From JAIOTH01 sp964639335 (GTDB lineage Bacteria > Patescibacteriota > Patescibacteriia > UBA1558 > S5-K13), in assembly GCA_964639335.1 (NCBI GenBank), contig CAZXCJ010000019.1, positions 1 through 22,303 of the forward strand: 22,303 bases of DNA, read 5' to 3'. Positions 14,713-21,822 of this stretch are shown in pieces. Both the position numbers and the translations under genes were made by a program. Below the pieces are notes generated by a model, which was given only the letters and a program-made list of their open reading frames with translations, was not told the origin of the DNA and did no database searches. Within the stretch, counting starts at the first letter, position 1. The number at the start of each line of letters is the position of its first letter.

Positions 14713-15939
14713 TTACTTATTAATATATTGATTAATTTCTTTTAAAACTGTTTTTACCAGTGAATGTCTTATGGGATGTATTGTTTTTAAAAGTTCATCT
14801 TTATCAAGCCATTTGTAGTTTTGATGTTCTTCCTCGGGGTTGGGAGTTTCGTTTTCAGTCTGTTGTAGATAAAAAATTGTTTGTTCTTGTCCACACCATT
14901 TTTTGTTATATTGGATAGTTTTTTGAGGCGTATTGTGGGGCCAATATAGAGGCCAATAATACCTTTTTAATTTATCTATTCTACCAATAATTTTTAATTT
15001 AGTAAGCTGGGTTTCTTCATTCATTTCCCTTAATACTGCCTGTTCAGGCGTTTCATTTTTTTCTATTCCACATTGGGGAAATTGCCAGTGGTTTAAATTT
15101 TTTCTTCTATTTAAAACCAATACTTTATTATTTTCGTAATTTATTATGACGCCAACCACATTTTTTCTAAATGGTTTTAATAAATAAATTTTCCATTTGA
15201 TTAAATCAAAACCAAATACAATAGTGGCATTAAATATCCTCTGGGCTCTATAAGGTTGTAAAAACCATCTCCACAGCCACTCTAAACCAATTTTTCTCAT
15301 TAATCTTGGGGCCCGGATTGTTTTTCCGGATAGAAAATCTAATGTTCCTCCGACTCCTATTGCTAATTTTATATTAGGAAATTTTTTTAAGTTTTTATAA
15401 ATCCATTTTTCCTGAAAAGGGGCGCCATAGGCCACAAATAATATTTGGGCCTGGCTTTGTTTTATATTTTTAATAATTTTTTGATTTTCTAAATTTGAAA
15501 TATTTTGAACATCTTTAAAGCCCTCTTCGGCCCCGACTATTTTAATATTTTTATATTTTAATTCTAATTTTGTCTTGGCAATTGCAGCGGCATTGTTTTG
15601 ACCGCCTAACAAAAATATTTTATAACCCTTTTCATTGGCTAATTGGGTTATTTTATAACTTAAGTCTACACCAGTAACGCGATGATAAAGGGGATCTCCC
15701 AAAAACCAGGAACCAAATATTAAACCAAAACCATCGGGCAATGATAAATCGGCATTATTTAAAATAGCTCGATAATTGGTGTTTTTGCTGGCTTTTAATA
15801 TAATTTCAGGATTGGGAGTAACAATATAATGTTGATTTTTATCATTAATAAAACCCTCTACTTTATTAAGAGTTTGGGAATAATTAATTTTATTTATTTC
15901 TGTGCCAATGATGTTAACTTTAGTCATAATATTGGTCAT
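14713..15939 (-). CDS. WecG/TagA/CpsF glycosyltransferase fused to an RppH-like Nudix domain
   Basis: 408 residues (404 if the second ATG at 15927 is used). Residues 1-245 are a TagA-type glycosyltransferase: T41 in YIVTPNPEIIL, D69 in LPDGFGL, YGAPFQEKWI (171-180), GVGGTLDFLSGK (195-206) and RIGLEWLWRWFLQP-like text (214-229). This family adds N-acetylmannosamine-type sugars to lipid-linked precursors at the membrane. Residues about 262-405 are a Nudix hydrolase close to RppH/Ap4A pyrophosphatases: HWQFPQCGIEKNETPEQAVL then REMNEET, with metal ligands E305, E308, E309 retained, but Cys290 replaces the first Nudix-box Gly. The two domains run in one uninterrupted frame across FGFDLIKWKIYLLKPFRKN. 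Confidence 0.88.
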   Translation of the reverse strand: MTNIMTKVNIIGTEINKINYSQTLNKVEGFINDKNQHYIVTPNPEIILKASKNTNYRAILNNADLSLPDGFGLIFGSWFLGDPLYHRVTGVDLSYKITQLANEKGYKIFLLGGQNNAAAIAKTKLELKYKNIKIVGAEEGFKDVQNISNLENQKIIKNIKQSQAQILFVAYGAPFQEKWIYKNLKKFPNIKLAIGVGGTLDFLSGKTIRAPRLMRKIGLEWLWRWFLQPYRAQRIFNATIVFGFDLIKWKIYLLKPFRKNVVGVIINYENNKVLVLNRRKNLNHWQFPQCGIEKNETPEQAVLREMNEETQLTKLKIIGRIDKLKRYYWPLYWPHNTPQKTIQYNKKWCGQEQTIFYLQQTENETPNPEEEHQNYKWLDKDELLKTIHPIRHSLVKTVLKEINQYINK

Positions 15940-15949
15940 TAGGCATTAG

Positions 15950-15980
15950 CCCGCCTTAATTTTTATAAAATTATGGCGGG
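15950..15980. repeat. Intergenic hairpin, 14-bp stem
   Basis: CCCGCCTTAATTTT (15950-15963) and AAAATTATGGCGGG (15967-15980) pair with one T-T mismatch and a three-base loop. It lies between the ThpR gene and the TagA-Nudix gene. There is no T tract on either side, so it is not a classical terminator; it may stabilise mRNA ends or be a dispersed repeat. Confidence 0.65.
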
Positions 15981-15986
15981 TAGGCG

Positions 15987-16523
15987 TTAGGAAATTAAGT
16001 TGTAATTTTTTATAATTTCGTAAATTGGTCCGGTTGGAGTCAGAGTACTTTTCATTAGATCAATATTGTTTATCGAGCATTCATTTTCATATTTAAATTC
16101 ATATTGTGATCTGTCTATGTATCCCTTAACTCTACCAATTGTTATATGTGGTGTAAATGGATGGTTATTTTTTGGTATGAATTTTAATTCTTGTTGTAAT
16201 AAATTTAAAAATGCATTAATTTTATTTTTTGTCTCTGATGCAATAATTCCTTGCAGGGCGATAATTTTAGGATGGCTAAATTCTGGAAAGAAAATAGTGT
16301 TTTTAATCTCTAAATTTATTTTGGGAATTTTTAGATTATTTTTTAAAAAATTTTGTAATTTTTCTAATTGCCCCTCCTCTATCCCACCAATAAATTTAAC
16401 AGTAATATGTAAATTGTCAAAAGCTGTCCATTTTATTTTTGGAGTATTAATTTCATGATATAAAGCAAAAATATCCTGCTTAATATCTAAGGGCAAGTTT
16501 AAAGCTAAAAATACTCTAGTCAT
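15987..16523 (-). CDS. thpR: RNA 2',3'-cyclic phosphodiesterase (ThpR/LigT, 2H superfamily)
   Basis: 178 residues, the normal size. It has the two HxT catalytic motifs of 2H phosphoesterases: H39-I-T41 in LHITVKFIGG and H126-I-T128 in FTPHITIGRVKG, with the family N-terminus MTRVFLALNLP. It opens 2',3'-cyclic phosphates at RNA ends; a ligase activity is known only in vitro for relatives. It is a soluble cytosolic protein. Transcribed in the same direction as the TagA-Nudix gene but separated by the hairpin at 15950-15980. No SD seen at the ATG. Confidence 0.92.
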   Translation of the reverse strand: MTRVFLALNLPLDIKQDIFALYHEINTPKIKWTAFDNLHITVKFIGGIEEGQLEKLQNFLKNNLKIPKINLEIKNTIFFPEFSHPKIIALQGIIASETKNKINAFLNLLQQELKFIPKNNHPFTPHITIGRVKGYIDRSQYEFKYENECSINNIDLMKSTLTPTGPIYEIIKNYNLIS

Positions 16524-16540
16524 AAAGTTATTTTAGCATA

Positions 16541-16571
16541 TAAAAACAGGCTCATAAAGAGCCAGTTTTTG
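16541..16571 (-). terminator. Terminator downstream of ahcY
   Basis: GGCTC (16549-16553) pairs with GAGCC (16559-16563) around ATAAA, extended by AAAAAC (16542-16547) with GTTTTT (16565-16570) across an A-A mismatch. On the minus strand it ends in a T tract. It lies 130 bases after the ahcY stop and just before thpR. Confidence 0.7.
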
Positions 16572-16700
16572 AATTATGAATTATGAATTAAGAATTTTGA
16601 TTGAATTTTGAATTTATTAAATTTTAAATTAATTAAAAATTGTATTATTAGAAATTCATTTGAAATTTAAAATTAAAAATTGAAAATTGAACACGAAGTG
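16571..16700. repeat. AT-only intergenic word array
   Basis: Begins with four heptamers GAATTAT, GAATTAT, GAATTAA, GAATTTT (16571-16598), then about 100 bases of TTTAAATT/AATTGAAA-type words. No ORF. It forms the 3' untranslated region of ahcY on the minus strand. A small AACAC/GTGTT hairpin touches the ahcY stop codon. Confidence 0.7.
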
Positions 16701-17960
16701 TTACGTCCCGATTTCCCAAGAACTAAGATATTTTTTTTGTTCAGCAGTTAATTTATCAATATTAATATTCATGAACTTAAGTTTGGCTTGGGCAATCCTC
16801 TCCTCTATTTTTATTGGAACGTCATAGACCTTATTTTGAAATTTTTTATAATTTTTATTTATATATTCTGCTGTTAAGGCCTGGGTAGAAAAACTCATAT
16901 CCATAACTGATGCTGGATGGCCTTCAGCGGCCGCTAAATTGATTAAACGGCCATTGGCTAGTAAATATATTTTGTGATTATTCTTTAAAGTATACTCATC
17001 AGTAAAATTGCGAACATCTTTTTTAATTTTTGAGGATATCTTTTTTAAACCAGGAATATTTATTTCTACATCAAAATGTCCAGAATTACAAATTATGGCC
17101 CCATTTTTCATTTTTTTAAAGTGTTGAATATTTAAAACATTAATATCTCCAGTTAAAGTACAAAATAAATCTCCAATAGGCGCGGCTGTGGCCATTGGCA
17201 TGACCCTAAAGCCATCCATGGCTGCTTCTAAGGCCTTAATAGTATCAATTTCAGTAATAATAACATTGGCTCCCATGCCACGTGCACGCGTGGCAAAACC
17301 GCGACCACACCATCCATAACCGGCAACAACTATATTTTTTCCAGCTAGTAAAATGTCAGTGGCCCGGATAATTCCGTCCAAAGTTGATTGACCAGTGCCA
17401 TATCTATTATCGAACAAATTTTTTGTTCGAGCATTATTGACAGCCATAATAGGTACCATTAATTTTCCTGCTTGCTCTAAAGCTTTTAATCTAATTACAC
17501 CTGTAGTTGTTTCTTCCATTGAGCCTCGGATATTAAAGGCCTGTTTTTTATATTTGGAATGCAAAAGTGAAAGTAAGTCAGCTCCGTCGTCCATTGTGAT
17601 TTGGGGATTATGTTGGACGGCTGATTCTAAGTGTTGATAATAAATTTGGCGATTTTCAGCTCGGCGGGCATGAACTTTAATATGATAATCTTTTACCAAG
17701 GAAGCTGCTACATCATCCTGAGTAGACAAGGGATTAGAGGCGCATAAAAAAACATCTGCCCCGCCGGTTTTTAATGTCCGCATTAAATTAGCTGTTTCAC
17801 AAGTAACATGCATGCACGAAGAAGTTTTAATTCCTTTTAACGGCTTACTCTTGGCCCATTTTTTTCGAATTTGTTTTAAAACCGGCATATCATTGTCGGC
17901 CCATTGAATTCTTTTTTTACCTTGAGGAGCTAATTTTATGTTTGTAATGTCGTAATTCAT
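16701..17960 (-). CDS. ahcY: S-adenosylhomocysteine hydrolase (adenosylhomocysteinase)
   Basis: 419 residues. It hydrolyses S-adenosylhomocysteine to adenosine and homocysteine, relieving product inhibition of methyltransferases. Visible motifs: WADNDMPVLKQIRKKW (20-35), substrate residues H51 in SSCMHVTCETANL, D125 in ITMDDGADLL, E150 in GSMEETTTGV, K180 and D184 in ARTKNLFDNRYG, the NAD-binding GYGWCGRG (214-221), and AAAEGHPASVMDMSF near the C-terminus. It ends YLSSWEIGT, lacking the Lys-Tyr extension of the longer bacterial/eukaryotic type, so it belongs with the shorter archaeal-like form. It lies 27 bases after the PfkB-family kinase gene and is probably co-transcribed with it. Confidence 0.95.
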   Translation of the reverse strand: MNYDITNIKLAPQGKKRIQWADNDMPVLKQIRKKWAKSKPLKGIKTSSCMHVTCETANLMRTLKTGGADVFLCASNPLSTQDDVAASLVKDYHIKVHARRAENRQIYYQHLESAVQHNPQITMDDGADLLSLLHSKYKKQAFNIRGSMEETTTGVIRLKALEQAGKLMVPIMAVNNARTKNLFDNRYGTGQSTLDGIIRATDILLAGKNIVVAGYGWCGRGFATRARGMGANVIITEIDTIKALEAAMDGFRVMPMATAAPIGDLFCTLTGDINVLNIQHFKKMKNGAIICNSGHFDVEINIPGLKKISSKIKKDVRNFTDEYTLKNNHKIYLLANGRLINLAAAEGHPASVMDMSFSTQALTAEYINKNYKKFQNKVYDVPIKIEERIAQAKLKFMNINIDKLTAEQKKYLSSWEIGT

Positions 17961-17987
17961 AATTTTTAGTAAATAATAATAGCTTAA

Positions 17988-18923
17988 TTATAGCTTTTCT
18001 GAAAAATTCTGTCGATATCTTTTTTTTAACTCTTTCCAATTAAAACCATGGGTTTGGGTGCCATATTTTTCTACAGTATAAACAGCTATTAATCCCGCGA
18101 ATTGTCCAATTTTTTGGAGAGGCCAATCTTTTATTAATCCTGTAATTAATCCAGCTCGATAAGCATCTCCAGCTCCAGTAGGATCTGATGTGTTTTCTGC
18201 TTCAGCTGGTTTTATATTATATTCTTTATTTTTTTTGTAAATTTTAGAACCCCTCTCTCCTAATGTGATTATTAATATCTCGGTTTCTTTTTGTAAATCT
18301 ATTAGAGTCCATTTAGTTTTTTTCTGAATTAATTTTATTTCATAGTCATTGCCTATTAGCGTCTTACTTTTACTAATAGATTGTTTTAATTGTGGTCCAG
18401 AAAGCGTGGCCACTTGCTGTCCGGGGTCAAATATATAAGGTATTTCATTCTCTTTAAATAACAAAGGCAGTTCTACCATGTCTATTGGATTTTGCGGAGC
18501 AACAATAGCTAAATCAATATTTTTTAAAGGAATAGGTTTTAAGCTGATAGATTCCATCATGGCGCCGGGAAAAAATCCAGCAATTTGATTATCAGCTTGA
18601 TCGGTAATAATGTAGGCAGAAGCGGTCTTTTTGTCTTTAAAAATTTTAATTTTAGAAATATCAATATTATTTTTTAAAAACCACTGTTTATAGTTTTTAA
18701 AATCCTCTCCGACATTAGCCCAAGTTGTGAAGTTAGTATTCAGCAAGTTTAGATTATAAGCAATATTGCCAGCCGTACCACCATAGGATTCTCTAAATTC
18801 ATCTACAAAAAAAGAAACATTAAGATTATGGATTTGTTCGGGCAGTATATTGTCTTTAAAATATCCAGGGAAATTCATAATCCTGTCATAAGCCATGCTT
18901 CCGGTGACTAATATTTTTTTCAT
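17988..18923 (-). CDS. PfkB-family sugar/nucleoside kinase, probable adenosine kinase
   Basis: 311 residues. Ribokinase-fold motifs: substrate glycines in ESYGGTAGNIAYNLNLL (45-61) and the C-terminal anion-hole motif SDPTGAGDAYRAGL (246-259) with catalytic base D253. The N-terminal MKKILVTGSMAYDRIMNFPG matches the PfkB group often annotated as adenosine kinase. Co-direction with ahcY, 27 bases apart, supports adenosine as substrate: AhcY releases adenosine and this enzyme would convert it to AMP. That substrate is inference; ribokinase or another sugar kinase cannot be excluded. The ATG lacks an SD. Its promoter overlaps that of the divergent PfkB gene. Confidence 0.85.
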   Translation of the reverse strand: MKKILVTGSMAYDRIMNFPGYFKDNILPEQIHNLNVSFFVDEFRESYGGTAGNIAYNLNLLNTNFTTWANVGEDFKNYKQWFLKNNIDISKIKIFKDKKTASAYIITDQADNQIAGFFPGAMMESISLKPIPLKNIDLAIVAPQNPIDMVELPLLFKENEIPYIFDPGQQVATLSGPQLKQSISKSKTLIGNDYEIKLIQKKTKWTLIDLQKETEILIITLGERGSKIYKKNKEYNIKPAEAENTSDPTGAGDAYRAGLITGLIKDWPLQKIGQFAGLIAVYTVEKYGTQTHGFNWKELKKRYRQNFSEKL

Positions 18924-18946
18924 CCTATTAAAGATTATTTTTTATT

Positions 18947-18975
18947 TTGTAAATTATTTACTTTTTAAGTATAAT
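18947..18975 (+). promoter_or_regulatory. Promoter for the second PfkB-family gene
   Basis: -35 TTGTAA (18947-18952, 4/6), 17-base spacer, perfect -10 TATAAT (18970-18975). It implies a leader of about 135 bases before the ATG at 19117. Confidence 0.6.
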
Positions 18976-18996
18976 ATTATAGCTCTAATAAAGCAA
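18968..18996 (-). promoter_or_regulatory. Promoter for the PfkB-ahcY operon
   Basis: On the minus strand -35 TTGCTT (18996-18991, 3/6), 17-base spacer, -10 TATACT (18973-18968, 5/6). Its -10 shares four bases with the -10 of the divergent plus-strand promoter. Confidence 0.45.
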
Positions 18997-19003
18997 AGGT
19001 TTT

Positions 19004-19049
19004 GGGGGTGGATATCTTCTATTCACCCCGCCCTTCACGAAGGGCGGGG
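19004..19049 (+). promoter_or_regulatory. Leader with two mutually exclusive hairpins (possible attenuator)
   Basis: GGGGTG (19005-19010) can pair with CACCCC (19024-19029). The CCCC of that arm is also the start of a stronger hairpin, CCCCGCCCTT (19026-19035) with AAGGGCGGGG (19040-19049), loop CACG. The second hairpin is followed by only TTTACAAGTTT, a weak T tract. The remaining leader to 19116 is AT-rich, with AGGAGG at 19105-19110. Confidence 0.5.
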
Positions 19050-19116
19050 TTTACAAGTTTAAATAGGTGTGTTAAGTTTAAATATAAAATAAAAATTGAA
19101 TATTAGGAGGACAAAG

Positions 19117-20268
19117 ATGAAAAGCGTTGCTAAATACTGTCGCAAAAAGGTTTTGGTTTTGGCCTCTGTTAATAAGGAAATTACTATGGTTTTAGCTCCT
19201 CAACAAGAGCAAACCATTGCTCCTGGTACTAAAACAAAAGTTTTTTCTTTGCGTCAGAGTTCAGAAAACCCTAATCGAGTTGGTTGGCCCAAAGATCCAT
19301 ATAAATATTATATTGTATGGAAAAAGGGTGAACAAGAATGCCTGGTTTTTGCTAAAGAGGTTCGTTTTGATAGTTTTGCTGGTAGTTCTTTCAATGTTGT
19401 AGATCATTTATCTTCTTTGGGAATGGATAATCTTAGTTTAGCCGCCTTTGTTGATGATGGGCCCCTAACTAAAGAATTGTCTACTTATTGTCAAAATAAG
19501 AAGATAGAATTCATTCCGCTTTGGGCCTCGAATACAGGTATTACTTTTGTGATGGAAACCGAAGATAATCCTGATGCGGCTTTGTGTATGGAAAAACCAG
19601 CAGCAATTGATACTAGCATTAATCGTGACCTTATTTTTTCTCAAGATTGGGATATGATTATTACTACTAGCGTTTTTGACAATCAAGAGTTTTTAGATTT
19701 GATATTAGAATTGTTTTTGAAAAATCCCAAAGCAATTAAAGCCGTGATCCCCTCTTTAAGATTAGTAATGAATTCCGATCCACAAATCCAAAGAACCTTT
19801 AGAGAAATTTTGAAGCTAACCATTGTTTTTCAAGTTAACCATCGAGAAGCCAAAGAATTTGTCAATTCAGAGTTATCTTTGTTTAGGGAATTTGATGTGG
19901 TGAAAGAATTAGTAAGGCTAGTTAATAATCCAGTGACCATAGTTACTAAGGGTAAGTATGGCTCAGCCCTAATCGTTGAAAAAGATGGTGGAACTGATAT
20001 TGTTAATCAAAGTGCTTTGAAACCGATTTACGGAGTTAAAAGTACAGTTGGTTCTGGAGATGCTTTTTTAGCTGGTTTTTTAAGGATTTATTGTCAGGCC
20101 AAACAGCGTCTTGATAATGAAACTCTGAGATTAGCCGGAAGGATTGGTTCTGAGGTAGCCATGCATAATCTTGGTTCTTATGGTGGTAACCTTTCTCTCG
20201 ATCTAGAAAAAAAATTATCTCCGAATCAATTAATGGAGATAATACAAATTTTTAAAAGGCAGAATTAA
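19117..20268 (+). CDS. PfkB-family carbohydrate kinase with extended N-terminus
   Basis: 383 residues from the ATG at 19117, preceded by a perfect AGGAGG six bases upstream, the best ribosome site in the window; the in-frame TTG at 19096 is rejected. Residues about 80-380 are a ribokinase fold: AGSSFNVVDHLSSLG (88-102) stands for the usual GGS-x-x-N substrate motif, VNHREAKEF (240-248) for the NxxE region, TKGKYGSALIVEKDGG (277-292) and STVGSGDAFLAGF (309-321) with base D315. The first ~80 residues are longer than usual and contain YKYYIVWKKGEQECLVFAKE, perhaps an extra strand pair. Substrate unknown. Strong SD and a perfect -10 suggest high expression under leader control. Confidence 0.82.
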   Translation: MKSVAKYCRKKVLVLASVNKEITMVLAPQQEQTIAPGTKTKVFSLRQSSENPNRVGWPKDPYKYYIVWKKGEQECLVFAKEVRFDSFAGSSFNVVDHLSSLGMDNLSLAAFVDDGPLTKELSTYCQNKKIEFIPLWASNTGITFVMETEDNPDAALCMEKPAAIDTSINRDLIFSQDWDMIITTSVFDNQEFLDLILELFLKNPKAIKAVIPSLRLVMNSDPQIQRTFREILKLTIVFQVNHREAKEFVNSELSLFREFDVVKELVRLVNNPVTIVTKGKYGSALIVEKDGGTDIVNQSALKPIYGVKSTVGSGDAFLAGFLRIYCQAKQRLDNETLRLAGRIGSEVAMHNLGSYGGNLSLDLEKKLSPNQLMEIIQIFKRQN

Positions 20269-20285
20269 ACTCTGCCTTTTTTATT
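20254..20285. terminator. Bidirectional terminator between PfkB and PFK genes
   Basis: AAAAGGCAGA (20254-20263) pairs with TCTGCCTTTT (20271-20280), loop ATTAAAC. It overlaps the last codons and stop of the plus-strand kinase and reaches the stop codon of the convergent PFK gene, so one element serves both. Confidence 0.85.
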
Positions 20286-21423
20286 TATTTACTTTTTTTA
20301 TTAATTTATAGTAAGGATCGTGACTAATTCTTTTGTATTTACCAAGAATTGGTTTCATATAGTCTAGATATTTTTTAGTTACTCGGAACTTGTCCCAGTC
20401 AAAATATTCATCTGGTAGAGGTCGATGCTTGATGGCATCCTTTAAATTAGTATTTGATATTTTAATCTGATTACCTTTTTTTATTAAACAAACCATTTTT
20501 CCATATTTTTCCTTCTTAATTAAATTAATAGCTTCCTTGCCCAATTTGATAGCATTTTTTTTATCAACATTAATTGGGTAACCACTTTGGAGATAATTTC
20601 CAGGATAAAGAGCTTTAACAGTTACGTCTTTCATATATTTTTTAACCTCTTCCCCTAAAGCCAAACAAATATAAGAACTTCTTTTAGTTTTGTAATGATC
20701 AAATTGGTCATTGTTTAATCTGTCTAATTTTTGTTTAAAATTTACTTCTTGAGCAATAACCACAGTAGCATAATTACCATTATCCTTATATTTAGTTTTA
20801 ATGACCCTGAGCACTTTATTTAAATCTATTTCTTTTTCCGGAGGGATAATAACATCGGCATGTCCATAAGAAGCTGCTGCCGGAAGCCAACCAGCATTTT
20901 GGCCCAAGCTTTCAATAATGTAAATTCTAGAGAGAGCGTAGGCAGCATCTTTTTTTATTTCTATAGCAAAATTAGCTAAATAATGTGCAGCGCTAGGAAA
21001 TCCTGGCGACCAATATGTTTTTGAAAGATCATTGTCTATGGTTTTGGGTATGCCAATAATTGGAATATTTTTTTGAGATAGTTCGTAAGCGGCTCCCATA
21101 GTATCATTACCACCAATGGCAATAAGATAATCAATATTGTATTTTTTAATTTGTTTTTCAACTTGTTTTAAACCGTCCTTGTGAGCCAAGGGGTGAGAAC
21201 GGCTAGATCTTAAAAAAGTGCCACCAATATTTTTAATAGCACTTATATCTGTATTTGATAGATTAACAATTTTACCTTCATTTAGTAAACTGGCCCAGCC
21301 AAACATACCGCCCAGTATTTTGAAATTATTTTTTCGAGCAGAATTTATAACTCCATAAAGAGTTGAATTTAAGGCCGGAGCCAATCCTCCACCAGTAAAT
21401 ACTAAAATTGTTTTATTAGTCAT
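20281..21423 (-). CDS. PfkA-family 6-phosphofructokinase, PPi-type signature
   Basis: 380 residues. Phosphorylates fructose 6-phosphate in glycolysis. N-terminal TGGGLAPALNSTLYG (10-24) matches the phosphoryl-donor loop (usual GGDxPGxN, here GGGLAPALN). IAIGGNDTMGAAYEL (101-115) replaces the ATP-type GGDGS: the second position is Asp107 where ATP enzymes have Gly, and IPKTIDNDL (125-133) has Lys127 where they have Gly; this Asp/Lys pair is the known mark of pyrophosphate-dependent PFK. Asn106 stands where the Mg-binding Asp is normal, and ESLGQNAGWLPAA replaces the usual MGR substrate loop. The catalytic TIDND is intact. Donor specificity is inferred only. Convergent with the PfkB gene; no SD at the ATG. 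Confidence 0.87.
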   Translation of the reverse strand: MTNKTILVFTGGGLAPALNSTLYGVINSARKNNFKILGGMFGWASLLNEGKIVNLSNTDISAIKNIGGTFLRSSRSHPLAHKDGLKQVEKQIKKYNIDYLIAIGGNDTMGAAYELSQKNIPIIGIPKTIDNDLSKTYWSPGFPSAAHYLANFAIEIKKDAAYALSRIYIIESLGQNAGWLPAAASYGHADVIIPPEKEIDLNKVLRVIKTKYKDNGNYATVVIAQEVNFKQKLDRLNNDQFDHYKTKRSSYICLALGEEVKKYMKDVTVKALYPGNYLQSGYPINVDKKNAIKLGKEAINLIKKEKYGKMVCLIKKGNQIKISNTNLKDAIKHRPLPDEYFDWDKFRVTKKYLDYMKPILGKYKRISHDPYYKLIKKVNK

Positions 21424-21456
21424 TTTTACAATATTAATAATAGTTTAAATATAACA

Positions 21457-21495
21457 AAAAAATACCCCTAAGTCGAGATATCCTTTGTATTTTTT
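21457..21495. repeat. AT-rich inverted repeat upstream of PFK gene
   Basis: AAAAAATAC (21457-21465) pairs with GTATTTTTT (21487-21495) across 21 bases. On either strand it ends in a T run, so it could terminate the tRNA-Trp transcript before the PFK gene. The stem has few G/C pairs. Confidence 0.4.
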
Positions 21496-21557
21496 GGCAG
21501 GGGAGGAAGGAATTGTCCCTCACCTTTTGGCAGGGGTGCTAGGATTTGCCCAGCCCC
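21492..21557 (+). repeat. Two tandem 33-base repeat units
   Basis: Units 21492-21524 and 21525-21557 both begin TTTTGGCAGGGG and agree at 25 of 33 positions. GC-rich compared with the surroundings; no gene. Confidence 0.7.
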
Positions 21558-21572
21558 TCTAGAAGGGCTGGG
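21549..21572. repeat. GC-rich hairpin between tRNA-Trp and PFK gene
   Basis: CCCAGCCC (21549-21556) pairs with GGGCTGGG (21565-21572); the loop contains TCTAGA. Similar in build to the hairpin at 19026-19049. No T tract follows on the minus strand, so a classical terminator is doubtful. Confidence 0.6.
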
Positions 21573-21609
21573 TTGGAGACTTTTATATAAAATTATAATT
21601 TATTAATTA

Positions 21610-21683
21610 TGGCAGGAGCTGAGGGAATCGAACCCCCGACCTCGGTTTTGGAGACCGATGTTATGCCACTTAACTAAGCTCCC
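21610..21683 (-). tRNA. tRNA-Trp (anticodon CCA)
   Basis: 74 bases with encoded 3' CCA. Acceptor GGGAGCT/AGCTCCT with a G1-U72 wobble and discriminator G73; D arm GTTA/TAAC; anticodon stem TCGGT/ACCGA around loop CTCCAAA (anticodon CCA); T arm with TTCGATT loop. It reads only UGG, in keeping with UGA as a stop codon. Confidence 0.95.
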
Positions 21684-21728
21684 AGGTTTAATATTAAAAA
21701 AGCTAATTAGTATAATTAGTATAATTCG

Positions 21729-21813
21729 TACCCGTCTGCCATCGCCCACGGCGACCTGCCCGACATGCCATTGACGGCAGTCATGGCAGGCGGGAGCCAG
21801 TGGCGGGCAGGTA
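21729..21813. repeat. GC-rich nested-hairpin element
   Basis: 85 bases of much higher GC than the surroundings. Ends TACCCGTCTGCCA (21729-21741) and TGGCGGGCAGGTA (21801-21813) pair with two wobbles and one mismatch. Inside are CGCC/GGCG (21744-21754), CCTGCC (21755-21760) with GGCAGG (21785-21790), and TGCC/GGCA within that. No ORF. It lies between rpmG and tRNA-Trp, resembling a dispersed palindromic element. Confidence 0.7.
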
Positions 21814-21822
21814 TTAGCATCG

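Noticed and set aside
19096..19116. Longer PfkB start at TTG
   Set aside because: It would place the perfect AGGAGG inside the gene; the ATG at 19117 is six bases after it.
21424..21609. Hidden secE gene after tRNA-Trp
   Set aside because: No ORF with a membrane helix is present; the stretch is hairpins and 33-base repeats.
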